From Prosopocoilus inquinatus (lineage: Eukaryota > Arthropoda > Insecta > Coleoptera > Lucanidae), in assembly GCA_036172665.1 (NCBI GenBank), contig JAYKNF010000063.1:1-64000 (forward strand): a stretch of DNA of 64,000 nucleotides, read 5' to 3'. The notes under the pieces are model-generated. The model was not told the DNA's origin and did no database searches. It worked only from the letters and a program-made list of their open reading frames with translations. Below, one piece after another: positions 39,164 through 53,318 of the stretch. Numbering within the stretch: position 1 is the stretch's first letter; every line of letters starts with the position of its first letter. Both the position numbers and the translations under genes were made by a program.

Positions 39164-41845
39164 CTATTTCCAGCTTCTGCTGCGTCCGAAAACGTCGTAT
39201 CTCACATCAGAGTTACTGGAGTGCATCGAAACGTCAAATAACATGATAGATAAGTAAGGATCGATTAGATACAGCACAGGAACAACGCTAATACGTGTTG
39301 TTTCGTTTAAAACTATTTCCAGCTGCTGCTGCGTCCGAAAATTTCGTATCACACATTAGAGTTACTGGAGTCCATCGAAACGTCAAATAACATAGTAGCT
39401 AAGTAAGGATCGATTAGATACATCACAGGAACAACGCTAATACGTGTTGTTTCGTTCAAAACTATTTCCAGCTTCTGCTGCGTCCAAAAACTTTGTATCT
39501 CACATCAGAGTTACTGGAGTCCATCCAAACTTCAAATAACATGATAGATGAGTAAGGATCGATTAGATACATCACAGGAACAACGCTAATACGTGTTGTT
39601 TCGTTTAAAACTATTTCTAGCTCCTGCTGCGTCCAAAAACTTTGTATCTCACATCAGACTTACTGGAGTCCATCCAAACGTCAAATAACATGTTAGATAA
39701 GTAAGGATCGTTTAGATACATCACAGGAACAACTCTAATACGTGTTGTTTCGTTCAAAACTATTTCCAGCTTCTGCTGCGTCCGATAACTTTGTATCTCA
39801 CATCAGAGTTACTGGAGTCCGTCCAAACGGCAAATAACATGATAGATGAGTAAGGATCGATTAGATACATTACAGGAACAACGCTAATACGTGTTGTTTC
39901 GTTCAAAACTATTTCCAGCTTCTGCTGCTTCCAAAAACTTTGTCTCTCACATCAGAGTTACTGGAGTCCATCCAAACGTCAAATAACATGATAGATGAGT
40001 AAGGATCGATTAGACACATCACAGGAACAACGCTAATACGTGTTGTTTCGTTTAAAACTATTTCTAGCTCCTGCTGCGTCCGAAAATTTCGTATCTCACA
40101 TCAGAGATACTAGAGTCCATCCAAACGTCAAATAACATGATAGATGAGTAAGGATCGATTAGATACATCACAGGAACAACGCTAATGCGTGTTGTTTCGT
40201 TTAAAACTATTTCCAGCTTCTGCTGCGTCCGAAAATTTCGTATCTCACATCAGAGATACTGGAGTCCATCCAAACGTCAAATAACATGATAGATGAGTAA
40301 GGATCGATTAGATACATCACAGGAACAACGCTAATACGTGTTGTTTCGTTTAAAACTATTTCCAGCTCCTGCTGCGTCCGAAAACTTCGTATCTCACATC
40401 AGAGTTACTAGAGTCCATCGAAACGTCAAATAACATGATAGATGAGTAAGGATCGATTAGATACATCACAGGAACAACGCTAATGCGTGTTGTTTCGTTT
40501 AAAACTATTTCCAGCTTCTGCTGCGTCCGAAAATTTCGTATCTCACATCAGAGATACTGGAGTCCATCCAAACGTCAAATAACATGATAGATGAGTAAGG
40601 ATCGATTAGATACATCACAGGAACAACGCTAATACGTGTTGTTTCGTTTAAAACTATTTCCAGCTCCTGCTGCGTCCGAAAACGTCGTATATCACATCAG
40701 ACTTACTGGAGTCCATCCAAACGTCAAATAACATGTTAGATAAGTAAGGATCGTTTAGATACATCACAGGAACAACACTAATGCGTGTTGTTTCGTTTAA
40801 AACTATTTCCAGCTTCTGCTGCGTCCGAAAATTTCGTATCTCACATCAGAGATACTAGAGTCCATCCAAACGTCAAATAACATGATAGATGAGTAAGGAT
40901 CGATTAGATACATCACAGGAACAACGCTAATGCGTGTTGTTTCGTTTAAAACTATTTCCAGCTTCAGTTGCGTCCGAGAACTTCGTATCTCACATCAAAG
41001 TTACTGGAGTCCATCGAAACGCCAAATAACATGATAGATGAGTAAGGATCGATTAGATACATCACAGGAACAACGCTAATGCGTGTTGTTTCGTTTAAAA
41101 CTATTTCCAGCTTCTGCTGCGTCCGAAAACGTCGTATCTCACAACAGAGCTACTGGAGTCCATCGAAACGCCAAATAACATGATAGATGAGTAAGGATCG
41201 ATTAGATACAGCACAGGAACAACGCTAATACGTGTTGTTTCGTTTAAAACTATTTCCAGCTCCTGCTGCGTCCAAAAACTTTGTATCTCACAGCAGACTT
41301 ACTGGAGTCCATCCAAACGTCAAATAACATGTTAGATAAGTAAGGATCGATTAGATACATCACAGGAAAAACGCTAATACGTGTTGTTTCATTTAAAACT
41401 ATTTCCAGCTTCTGCTGCGTCCGAAAACGTCGTATCTCACATCAGAGTTACTGGAGTGCATCGAAACGTCAAATAACATGATAGATAAGTAAGGATCGAT
41501 TAGATACATCACAGGAACAACGCTAATGCGTGTTGTTTCGTTTAAAACTATTTCCAGCTTCTGCTGCGTCCGAAAACGTCGTATCTCACATCAGAGCTAC
41601 TGGAGTCCATCGAAACGCCAAATAACATGATAGATGAGTAAGGATCGATTAGATACATCACAGGAAAAACGCTAATACGTGTTGTTTCATTTAAAACTAT
41701 TTCCAGCTTCAGTTGCGTCCGAGAACTTCGTATCTCACATCAAAGTTACTGGAGTCCATCGAAACGCCAAATAACATGATAGATGAGTAAGGATCGATTA
41801 GATACATCACAGGAACAACGCTAATGCGTGTTGTTTCGTTTAAAA
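39164..41845 (-). repeat. Right HOR R5: 18 monomers with hybrid end
   Basis: m1-m15 are canonical. The last three monomers are m1*-m17-m18 instead of m16-m18. It shares GACACATCAC in m6 and ACAACAGAGC in m14 with R6, which shows close kinship to the neighbouring unit. Confidence 0.88.
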
Positions 41846-44757
41846 CTATTTCCAGCTTCTGCTGCGTCCGAAAACGTCGTATCTCACATCAGAGTTACTG
41901 GAGTGCATCGAAACGTCAAATAACATGATAGATAAGTAAGGATCGATTAGATACAGCACAGGAACAACGCTAATACGTGTTGTTTCGTTTAAAACTATTT
42001 CCAGCTGCTGCTGCGTCCGAAAATTTCGTATCACACATTAGAGTTACTGGAGTCCATCGAAACGTCAAATAACATAGTAGCTAAGTAAGGATCGATTAGA
42101 TACATCACAGGAACAACGCTAATACGTGTTGTTTCGTTCAAAACTATTTCCAGCTTCTGCTGCGTCCAAAAACTTTGTATCTCACATCAGAGTTACTGGA
42201 GTCCATCCAAACTTCAAATAACATGATAGATGAGTAAGGATCGATTAGATACATCACAGGAACAACGCTAATACGTGTTGTTTCGTTTAAAACTATTTCT
42301 AGCTCCTGCTGCGTCCAAAAACTTTGTATCTCACATCAGACTTACTGGAGTCCATCCAAACGTCAAATAACATGTTAGATAAGTAAGGATCGTTTAGATA
42401 CATCACAGGAACAACTCTAATACGTGTTGTTTCGTTCAAAACTATTTCCAGCTTCTGCTGCGTCCGATAACTTTGTATCTCACATCAGAGTTACTGGAGT
42501 CCGTCCAAACGGCAAATAACATGATAGATGAGTAAGGATCGATTAGATACATTACAGGAACAACGCTAATACGTGTTGTTTCGTTCAAAACTATTTCCAG
42601 CTTCTGCTGCTTCCAAAAACTTTGTCTCTCACATCAGAGTTACTGGAGTCCATCCAAACGTCAAATAACATGATAGATGAGTAAGGATCGATTAGACACA
42701 TCACAGGAACAACGCTAATACGTGTTGTTTCGTTTAAAACTATTTCTAGCTCCTGCTGCGTCCGAAAATTTCGTATCTCACATCAGAGATACTAGAGTCC
42801 ATCCAAACGTCAAATAACATGATAGATGAGTAAGGATCGATTAGATACATCACAGGAACAACGCTAATGCGTGTTGTTTCGTTTAAAACTATTTCCAGCT
42901 TCTGCTGCGTCCGAAAATTTCGTATCTCACATCAGAGATACTGGAGTCCATCCAAACGTCAAATAACATGATAGATGAGTAAGGATCGATTAGATACATC
43001 ACAGGAACAACGCTAATACGTGTTGTTTCGTTTAAAACTATTTCCAGCTCCTGCTGCGTCCGAAAACTTCGTATCTCACATCAGAGTTACTAGAGTCCAT
43101 CGAAACGTCAAATAACATGATAGATGAGTAAGGATCGATTAGATACATCACAGGAACAACGCTAATGCGTGTTGTTTCGTTTAAAACTATTTCCAGCTTC
43201 TGCTGCGTCCGAAAATTTCGTATCTCACATCAGAGATACTGGAGTCCATCCAAACGTCAAATAACATGATAGATGAGTAAGGATCGATTAGATACATCAC
43301 AGGAACAACGCTAATACGTGTTGTTTCGTTTAAAACTATTTCCAGCTCCTGCTGCGTCCGAAAACGTCGTATATCACATCAGACTTACTGGAGTCCATCC
43401 AAACGTCAAATAACATGTTAGATAAGTAAGGATCGTTTAGATACATCACAGGAACAACACTAATGCGTGTTGTTTCGTTTAAAACTATTTCCAGCTTCTG
43501 CTGCGTCCGAAAATTTCGTATCTCACATCAGAGATACTAGAGTCCATCCAAACGTCAAATAACATGATAGATGAGTAAGGATCGATTAGATACATCACAG
43601 GAACAACGCTAATGCGTGTTGTTTCGTTTAAAACTATTTCCAGCTTCAGTTGCGTCCGAGAACTTCGTATCTCACATCAAAGTTACTGGAGTCCATCGAA
43701 ACGCCAAATAACATGATAGATGAGTAAGGATCGATTAGATACATCACAGGAACAACGCTAATGCGTGTTGTTTCGTTTAAAACTATTTCCAGCTTCTGCT
43801 GCGTCCGAAAACGTCGTATCTCACAACAGAGCTACTGGAGTCCATCGAAACGCCAAATAACATGATAGATGAGTAAGGATCGATTAGATACAGCACAGGA
43901 ACAACGCTAATACGTGTTGTTTCGTTTAAAACTATTTCCAGCTCCTGCTGCGTCCAAAAACTTTGTATCTCACAGCAGACTTACTGGAGTCCATCCAAAC
44001 GTCAAATAACATGTTAGATAAGTAAGGATCGATTAGATACATCACAGGAAAAACGCTAATACGTGTTGTTTCATTTAAAACTATTTCCAGCTTCAGTTGC
44101 GTCCGAGAACTTCGTATCTCACATCAAAGTTACTGGAGTCCATCGAAACGCCAAATAACATGATAGATGAGTAAGGATCGATTAGATACATCACAGGAAC
44201 AACGCTAATGCGTGTTGTTTCGTTTAAAACTATTTCCAGCTTCTGCTGCGTCCGAAAACGTCGTATCTCACATCAGAGCTACTGGAGTCCATCGAAACGC
44301 CAAATAACATGATAGATGAGTAAGGATCGATTAGATACATCACAGGAAAAACGCTAATACGTGTTGTTTCATTTAAAACTATTTCCAGCTTCAGTTGCGT
44401 CCGAGAACTTCGTATCTCACATCAAAGTTACTGGAGTCCATCGAAACGCCAAATAACATGATAGATGAGTAAGGATCGATTAGATACATCACAGGAACAA
44501 CGCTAATGCGTGTTGTTTCGTTTAAAACTATTTCCAGCTTCTGCTGCGTCCGAAAACGTCGTATCTCACATCAGAGTTACTGGAGTGCATCGAAACGTCA
44601 AATAACATGATAGATAAGTAAGGATCGATTAGATACAGCACAGGAACAACGCTAATACGTGTTGTTTCGTTTAAAACTATTTCCAGCTGCTGCTGCGTTC
44701 GAAAATTTCGTATCACACATTAGAGTTACTGGAGTCCATCGAAACGTCAAATAACAT
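41395..44757 (-). repeat. Near-identical 3.36-kb segment, copy 2 (60-monomer offset)
   Basis: This is the partner of 32,455-35,817. The rare GACACATCAC in m6 is present in both. Upstream, the copies diverge before about 41,395 (GGAAAAACG/TTTCATTT against GGAACAACG/TTTCGTTT). Confidence 0.88.
41846..44527 (-). repeat. Right HOR R6: canonical 18 monomers
   Basis: This is a full m1-m18 series. It lies 2,682 bp after R5 and 8,940 bp (60 x 149) after R2, to which it is almost identical. Confidence 0.92.
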
Positions 44758-47700
44758 AGTAGCTAAGTAAGGATCGATTAGATACATCACAGGAACAACG
44801 CTAATACGTGTTGTTTCGTTCAAAACTATTTCCAGCTTCTGCTGCGTCCAAAAACTTTGTATCTCACATCAGAGTTACTGGAGTCCATCCAAACTTCAAA
44901 TAACATGATAGATGAGTAAGGATCGATTAGATACATCACAGGAACAACGCTAATACGTGTTGTTTCGTTTAAAACTATTTCTAGCTCCTGCTGCGTCCAA
45001 AAACTTTGTATCTCACATCAGACTTACTGGAGTCCATCCAAACGTCAAATAACATGTTAGATAAGTAAGGATCGTTTAGATACATCACAGGAACAACTCT
45101 AATACGTGTTGTTTCGTTCAAAACTATTTCCAGCTTCTGCTGCGTCCGATAACTTTGTATCTCACATCAGAGTTACTGGAGTCCGTCCAAACGGCAAATA
45201 ACATGATAGATGAGTAAGGATCGATTAGATACATTACAGGAACAACGCTAATACGTGTTGTTTCGTTCAAAACTATTTCCAGCTTCTGCTGCTTCCAAAA
45301 ACTTTGTCTCTCACATCAGAGTTACTGGAGTCCATCCAAACGTCAAATAACATGATAGATGAGTAAGGATCGATTAGATACATCACAGGAACAACGCTAA
45401 TACGTGTTGTTTCGTTTAAAACTATTTCTAGCTCCTGCTGCGTCCGAAAATTTCGTATCTCACATCAGAGATACTAGAGTCCATCCAAACGTCAAATAAC
45501 ATGATAGATGAGTAAGGATCGATTAGATACATCACAGGAACAACGCTAATGCGTGTTGTTTCGTTTAAAACTATTTCCAGCTCCTGCTGCGTCCGAAAAC
45601 TTCGTATCTCACATCAGAGTTACTAGAGTCCATCGAAACGTCAAATAACATGATAGATGAGTAAGGATCGATTAGATACATCACAGGAACAACGCTAATG
45701 CGTGTTGTTTCGTTTAAAACTATTTCCAGCTTCTGCTGCGTCCGAAAATTTCGTATCTCACATCAGAGATACTGGAGTCCATCCAAACGTCAAATAACAT
45801 GATAGATGAGTAAGGATCGATTAGATACATCACAGGAACAACGCTAATACGTGTTGTTTCGTTTAAAACTATTTCCAGCTCCTGCTGCGTCCGAAAACTT
45901 CGTATCTCACATCAGAGTTACTAGAGTCCATCGAAACGTCAAATAACATGATAGATGAGTAAGGATCGATTAGATACATCACATGAACAACTCTAATACG
46001 TGTTGTTTCGTTCAAAACTATTTCCAGCTTCTGCTGCGTCCGATAACTTTGTATCTCACATCAGAGTTACTGGAGTCCGTCCAAACGGCAAATAACATGA
46101 TAGATGAGTAAGGATCGATTAGATACATTACAGGAACAACGCTAATACGTGTTGTTTCGTTCAAAACTATTTCCAGCTTCTGCTGCTTCCAAAAACTTTG
46201 TCTCTCACATCAGAGTTACTGGAGTCCATCCAAACGTCAAATAACATGATAGATGAGTAAGGATCGATTAGATACATCACAGGAACAACGCTAATACGTG
46301 TTGTTTCGTTTAAAACTATTTCTAGCTCCTGCTGCGTCCGAAAATTTCGTATCTCACATCAGAGATACTAGAGTCCATCCAAACGTCAAATAACATGATA
46401 GATGAGTAAGGATCGATTAGATACATCACAGGAACAACGCTAATGCGTGTTGTTTCGTTTAAAACTATTTCCAGCTTCTGCTGCGTCCGAAAATTTCGTA
46501 TCTCACATCAGAGATACTGGAGTTCATCCAAACGTCAAATAACATGATAGATGAGTAAGGATCGATTAGATACATCACAGGAACAACGCTAATACGTGTT
46601 GTTTCGTTTAAAACTATTTCCAGCTCCTGCTGCGTCCGAAAACTTCGTATCTCACATCAGAGTTACTAGAGTCCATCGAAACGTCAAATAACATGATAGA
46701 TGAGTAAGGATCGATTAGATACATCACAGGAACAACGCTAATGCGTGTTGTTTCGTTTAAAACTATTTCCAGCTTCTGCTGCGTCCGAAAATTTCGTATC
46801 TCACATCAGAGATACTGGAGTCCATCCAAACGTCAAATAACATGATAGATGAGTAAGGATCGATTAGATACATCACAGGAACAACGCTAATACGTGTTGT
46901 TTCGTTTAAAACTATTTCCAGCTCCTGCTGCGTCCGAAAACGTCGTATATCACATCAGACTTACTGGAGTCCATCCAAACGTCAAATAACATGTTAGATA
47001 AGTAAGGATCGTTTAGATACATCACAGGAACAACACTAATGCGTGTTGTTTCGTTTAAAACTATTTCCAGCTTCTGCTGCGTCCGAAAATTTCGTATCTC
47101 ACATCAGAGATACTAGAGTCCATCCAAACGTCAAATAACATGATAGATGAGTAAGGATCGATTAGATACATCACAGGAACAACGCTAATGCGTGTTGTTT
47201 CGTTTAAAACTATTTCCAGCTTCAGTTGCGTCCGAGAACTTCGTATCTCACATCAAAGTTACTGGAGTCCATCGAAACGCCAAATAACATGATAGATGAG
47301 TAAGGATCGATTAGATACATCACAGGAACAACGCTAATGCGTGTTGTTTCGTTTAAAACTATTTCCAGCTTCTACTGCGTCCGAAAACGTCGTATCTCAC
47401 ATCAGAGCTACTGGAGTCCATCGAAACGCCAAATAACATGATAGATGAGTAAGGATCGATTAGATACAGCACAGGAACAACGCTAATACGTGTTGTTTCG
47501 TTTAAAACTATTTCCAGCTCCTGCTGCGTCCAAAAACTTTGTATCTCACAGCAGACTTACTGGAGTCCATCCAAACGTCAAATAACATGTTAGATAAGTA
47601 AGGATCGATTAGATACATCACAGGAAAAACGCTAATACGTGTTGTTTCATTTAAAACTATTTCCAGCTTCAGTTGCGTCCGAGAACTTCGTATCTCACAT

Positions 47701-48103
47701 CAAAGTTACTGGAGTCCATCGAAACGCCAAATAACATGATAGATGAGTAAGGATCGATTAGATACATCACAGGAACAACGCTAATGCGTGTTGTTTCGTT
47801 TAAAACTATTTCCAGCTTCTGCTGCGTCCGAAAACGTCGTATCTCACATCAGAGCTACTGGAGTCCATCGAAACGCCAAATAACATGATAGATGAGTAAG
47901 GATCGATTAGATACATCACAGGAAAAACGCTAATACGTGTTGTTTCATTTAAAACTATTTCCAGCTTCAGTTGCGTCCGAGAACTTCGTATCTCACATCA
48001 AAGTTACTGGAGTCCATCGAAACGCCAAATAACATGATAGATGAGTAAGGATCGATTAGATACATCACAGAAACAACGCTAATGCGTGTTGTTTCGTTTA
48101 AAA
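44528..48103 (-). repeat. Right HOR R7: 24 monomers (internal repeat of m5-m9)
   Basis: This unit is 3,576 bp = 24 x 149. The order is m1-m7, m9, m10, m9-like, and then m5 (about 46,020) through m18. The m5-m7 block is therefore present twice, and the total is 18 plus six. The second part belongs to the long 62-monomer duplication. Confidence 0.87.
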
Positions 48104-51100
48104 CTATTTCCAGCTTCTGCTGCGTCCGAAAACGTCGTATCTCACATCAGAGTTACTGGAGTGCATCGAAACGTCAAATAACATGATAGATAAGTAAGGA
48201 TCGATTAGATACAGCACAGGAACAACGCTAATACGTGTTGTTTCGTTTAAAACTATTTCCAGCTGCTGCTGCGTCCGAAAATTTCGTATCACACATTAGA
48301 GTTACTGGAGTCCATCGAAACGTCAAATAACATAGTAGCTAAGTAAGGATCGATTAGATACATCACAGGAACAACGCTAATACGTGTTGTTTCGTTCAAA
48401 ACTATTTCCAGCTTCTGCTGCGTCCAAAAACTTTGTATCTCACATCAGAGTTACTGGAGTCCATCCAAACTTCAAATAACATGATAGATGAGTAAGGATC
48501 GATTAGATACATCACAGGAACAACGCTAATACGTGTTGTTTCGTTTAAAACTATTTCTAGCTCCTGCTGCGTCCAAAAACTTTGTATCTCACATCAGACT
48601 TACTGGAGTCCATCCAAACGTCAAATAACATGTTAGATAAGTAAGGATCGTTTAGATACATCACAGGAACAACTCTAATACGTGTTGTTTCGTTCAAAAC
48701 TATTTCCAGCTTCTGCTGCGTCCGATAACTTTGTATCTCACATCAGAGTTACTGGAGTCCGTCCAAACGGCAAATAACATGATAGATGAGTAAGGATCGA
48801 TTAGATACATTACAGGAACAACGCTAATACGTGTTGTTTCGTTCAAAACTATTTCCAGCTTCTGCTGCTTCCAAAAACTCTGTCTCTCACATCAGAGTTA
48901 CTGGAGTCCATCCAAACGTCAAATAACATGATAGATGAGTAAGGATCGATTAGATACATCACAGGAACAACGCTAATACGTGTTGTTTCGTTTAAAACTA
49001 TTTCTAGCTCCTGCTGCGTCCGAAAATTTCGTATCTCACATCAGAGATACTAGAGTCCATCCAAACGTCAAATAACATGATAGATGAGTAAGGATCGATT
49101 AGATACATCACAGGAACAACGCTAATGCGTGTTGTTTCGTTTAAAACTATTTCCAGCTTCTGCTGCGTCCGAAAATTTCGTATCTCACATCAGAGATACT
49201 GGAGTCCATCCAAACGTCAAATAACATGATAGATGAGTAAGGATCGATTAGATACATCACAGGAACAACGCTAATACGTGTTGTTTCGTTTAAAACTATT
49301 TCCAGCTCCTGCTGCGTCCGAAAACTTCGTATCTCACATCAGAGTTACTAGAGTCCATCGAAACGTCAAATAACATGATAGATGAGTAAGGATCGATTAG
49401 ATACATCACAGGAACAACGCTAATGCGTGTTGTTTCGTTTAAAACTATTTCCAGCTTCTGCTGCGTCCGAAAATTTCGTATCTCACATCAGAGATACTGG
49501 AGTCCATCCAAACGTCAAATAACATGATAGATGAGTAAGGATCGATTAGATACATCACAGGAACAACGCTAATACGTGTTGTTTCGTTTAAAACTATTTC
49601 CAGCTCCTGCTGCGTCCGAAAACGTCGTATATCACATCAGACTTACTGGAGTCCATCCAAACGTCAAATAACATGTTAGATAAGTAAGGATCGTTTAGAT
49701 ACATCACAGGAACAACACTAATGCGTGTTGTTTCGTTTAAAACTATTTCCAGCTTCTGCTGCGTCCGAAAATTTCGTATCTCACATCAGAGATACTAGAG
49801 TCCATCCAAACGTCAAATAACATGATAGATGAGTAAGGATCGATTAGATACATCACAGGAACAACGCTAATGCGTGTTGTTTCGTTTAAAACTATTTCCA
49901 GCTTCTGCTGCGTCCGAAAATTTCGTATCTCACATCAGAGATACTGGAGTCCATCCAAACGTCAAATAACATGATAGATGAGTAAGGATCGATTAGATAC
50001 AGCAAAGGAACAACGCTAATACGTGTTGTTTCGTTTAAAACTATTTCCAGTTCCTGCTGCGTCCAAAAACTTTGTATCTCACATCAGACTTACTGGAGTC
50101 CTTCCAAACGTCAAATAACATGTTAGATAAGTAAGGATCGTTTAGATACATCACAGGAACAACGCTAATACGTGTTGTTTCGTTCAAAACTATTTCCAGC
50201 TTCTGCTGCGTCCGAGAACTTTGTATCTCACATTAGAGTTACTGGAGCCCATCCAAACGTCAAATAACATGATAGATGAGTAAGGATCGATTAGATACAT
50301 CACAGGAACAACGCTAATACGTGTTGTTTCGTTTAAAACTGTTTCCAGCCCCTGCTGCGTCCAAAAATTTCGTACCTCACACCAGAGTTACTATAGTCCA
50401 TCGAAACGTCAAATAACATGATAGATGAGTAAGGATCGATTAGATACATCACAGGAACAACGCTAATACGTGTTGTTTCGTTCAAAACTATTTCCAGCTT
50501 CTGCTGCTTCCGAGAACTTTGTATCTCACATCAGAGTTACTGGAGTCCATTCAAACGTCAAATAACATGATAGATGAGTAAGGATCGATTAGATACATCA
50601 CAGGAACAACGCTAATGCGTGTTGTTTCGTTTAAAACTATTTCCAGCTTCTGCTGCGTCCGAAAACGTCGTATATCACATCAGACTTACTGGAGTCCATC
50701 CAAACGTCAAATAACATGATAGATGAGTAAGGATCGATTAGATACATCACAGGAACAACGCTAATACGTGTTGTTTCGTTTAAAACTATTTCCAGCTCCT
50801 GCTGCGTCCAAAAACTTCGTATCTCACATCAGAGTTACTAGAGTCCATCGAAACGTCAAATAACATGATAGATGAGTAAGGATCGATTAGATACATCACA
50901 GGAACAACGCTAATGCGTGTTATTTCGTTTAAAACTATTTCCAGCTTCTGCTGCGTCCGAAAATTTCGTATCTCACATCAGAGATACTGGAGTCCATCCA
51001 AACGTCAAATAACATGATAGATGAGTAAGGATCGATTAGATACATCACAGGAACAACGCTAATACGTGTTGTTTCGTTTAAAACTATTTCCAGCTCCTGC

Positions 51101-52445
51101 TGCGTCCAAGAACTTCGTATCTCACATCAGAGTTACTAGAGTCCATCGAAACGTCAAATAACATGATAGATGAGTAAGGATCGATTAGATACATCACAGG
51201 AACAACGCTAATGCGTGTTGTTTCATTTAAAACTATTTCCAGCTTCTGCTGCGTCCGAAAACGTCGTATCTCAAATCAGAGCTACTGGAGTCCATCGAAA
51301 CGCCAAATAACATGATAGATGAGTAAGGATCGATTAGATACATCACAGGAAAAACGCTAATACGTGTTGTTTCATTTAAAACTATTTCCAGCTTCAGTTG
51401 CGTCCGAGAACTTCGTATCTCACATCAAAGTTACTGGAGTCCATCGAAACGCCAAATAACATGATAGATGAGTAAGGATCGATTAGATACATCACAGGAA
51501 CAACGCTAATGCGTGTTGTTTCGTTTAAAACTATTTCCAGCTTCTGCTGCGTCCGAAAACGTCGTATCTCACATCAGAGCTACTGGAGTCCATCGAAACG
51601 CCAAATAACATGATAGATGAGTAAGGATCGATTAGATACAGCACAGGAACAACGCTAATACGTGTTGTTTCGTTTAAAACTATTTCCAGCTCCTGCTGCG
51701 TCCAAAAACTTTGTATCTCACAGCAGACTTACTGGAGTCCATCCAAACGTCAAATAACATGTTAGATAAGTAAAGATCGTTTAGATACATCACAGGAACA
51801 ACGCTAATGCGTGTTGTTTCGTTTAAAACTATTTCCAGCTTCTGCTGGGTCCGAAAATTTCGTATCTCACATCAGAGATACTGGAGTCCATCCAAACGTC
51901 AAATAACATGATAGATGAGTAAGGATCGATTAGATACATCACAGGAACAACGCTAATACGTGTTGTTTCATTTAAAACTATTTCCAGCTTTAGCTGCGTC
52001 TGAGAACTTCGTATCTCACATCAAAGTTACTGGAGTCCATCGAAACGCCAAATAACATGATAGATGAGTAAGGATCGATTAGATACATCACAGGAACAAC
52101 GCTAATACGTGTTGTTTCGTTTAAAACTATTTCCAGCTTCTGCTGCGTCCGAAAACGTCGTATCTCACATCAGAGTTACTGGAGTGCATCGAAACGTCAA
52201 ATAACATGATAGATAAGTAAGGATCGATTAGATACAGCACAGGAACAACGCTAATACGTGTTGTTTCGTTTAAAACTATTTCCAGCTGCTGGTGCGTCCG
52301 AAAATTTCGTATCACACATTAGAGTTACTGGAGTCCATCGAAACGTCAAATAACATAGTAGCTAAGTAAGGATCGATTAGATACATCACAGGAACAACGC
52401 TAATACGTGTTGTTTCGTTCAAAACTATTTCCAGCTTCTGCTGCG
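45650..52445 (-). repeat. 62-monomer offset duplication, copy 1
   Basis: This segment of about 6.8 kb repeats at +9,238 bp (62 x 149). Rare shared landmarks fix the offset: CACAGAAAC at 48,066 and 57,304, and TGCTGGGTCC at 51,843 and 61,081. Before about 45.6 kb and after about 52.44 kb (CCAAAAAC against CCGATAAC) the match shifts to other types. Copy 1 has private bases such as ACATGAAC (45,981), GAGTTCATCC (about 46,521), TTCTACTGCG (47,371) and CGTACCTCACACC (about 50,372). Confidence 0.85.
48104..52126 (-). repeat. Right HOR R8: 27 monomers, m1-m12 then junction-type monomers
   Basis: This unit is 4,023 bp = 27 x 149. m1-m12 are canonical. From about 49.9 kb it carries types otherwise seen near the inversion: CAGCAAAGG, GAGTCCTTCC, GAGCCCATCC, GTTTCCAGCCCCTG/TACTATAG and TCCATTCAAACG. 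It ends with CTGCTGGGTCC (51,843) and CTTTAGCTGCGTCTG (about 51,987). Confidence 0.87.
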
Positions 52446-53318
52446 TCCAAAAACTTTGTATCTCACATCAGAGTTACTGGAGTCCATCCAAACTTCAAAT
52501 AACATGATAGATGAGTAAGGATCGATTAGATACATCACAGGAACAACGCTAATACGTGTTGTTTCGTTTAAAACTATTTCTAGCTCCTGCTGCGTCCAAA
52601 AACTTTGTATCTCACATCAGACTTACTGGAGTCCATCCAAACGTCAAATAACATGTTAGATAAGTAAGGATCGTTTAGATACATCACAGGAACAACTCTA
52701 ATACGTGTTGTTTCGTTCAAAACTATTTCCAGCTTCTGCTGCGTCCGATAACTTTGTATCTCACATCAGAGTTACTGGAGTCCGTCCAAACGGCAAATAA
52801 CATGATAGATGAGTAAGGATCGATTAGATACATTACAGGAACAACGCTAATACGTGTTGTTTCGTTCAAAACTATTTCCAGCTTCTGCTGCTTCCAAAAA
52901 CTTTGTCTCTCACATCAGAGTTACTGGAGTCCATCCAAACGTCAAATAACATGATAGATGAGTAAGGATCGATTAGATACATCACAGGAACAACGCTAAT
53001 ACGTGTTGTTTCGTTTAAAACTATTTCTAGCTCCTGCTGCGTCCGAAAATTTCGTATCTCACATCAGAGATACTAGAGTCCATCCAAACGTCAAATAACA
53101 TGATAGATGAGTAAGGATCGAATAGATACATCACAGGAACAACGCTAATGCGTGTTGTTTCGTTTAAAACTATTTCCAGCTTCTGCTGCGTCCGAAAATT
53201 TCGTATCTCACATCAGAGATACTGGAGTCCATCCAAACGTCAAATAACATGATAGATGAGTAAGGATCGATTAGATACATCACAGGAACAACGCTAATAC
53301 GTGTTGTTTCGTTTAAAA
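52127..53318 (-). repeat. Right HOR R9: 8 monomers (m1-m8, truncated)
   Basis: The m1-m8 series is followed directly by the hybrid dimers at 53,319. m2 carries CTGCTGGTGCG, also found at the matching place at about 61,522. Confidence 0.87.
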
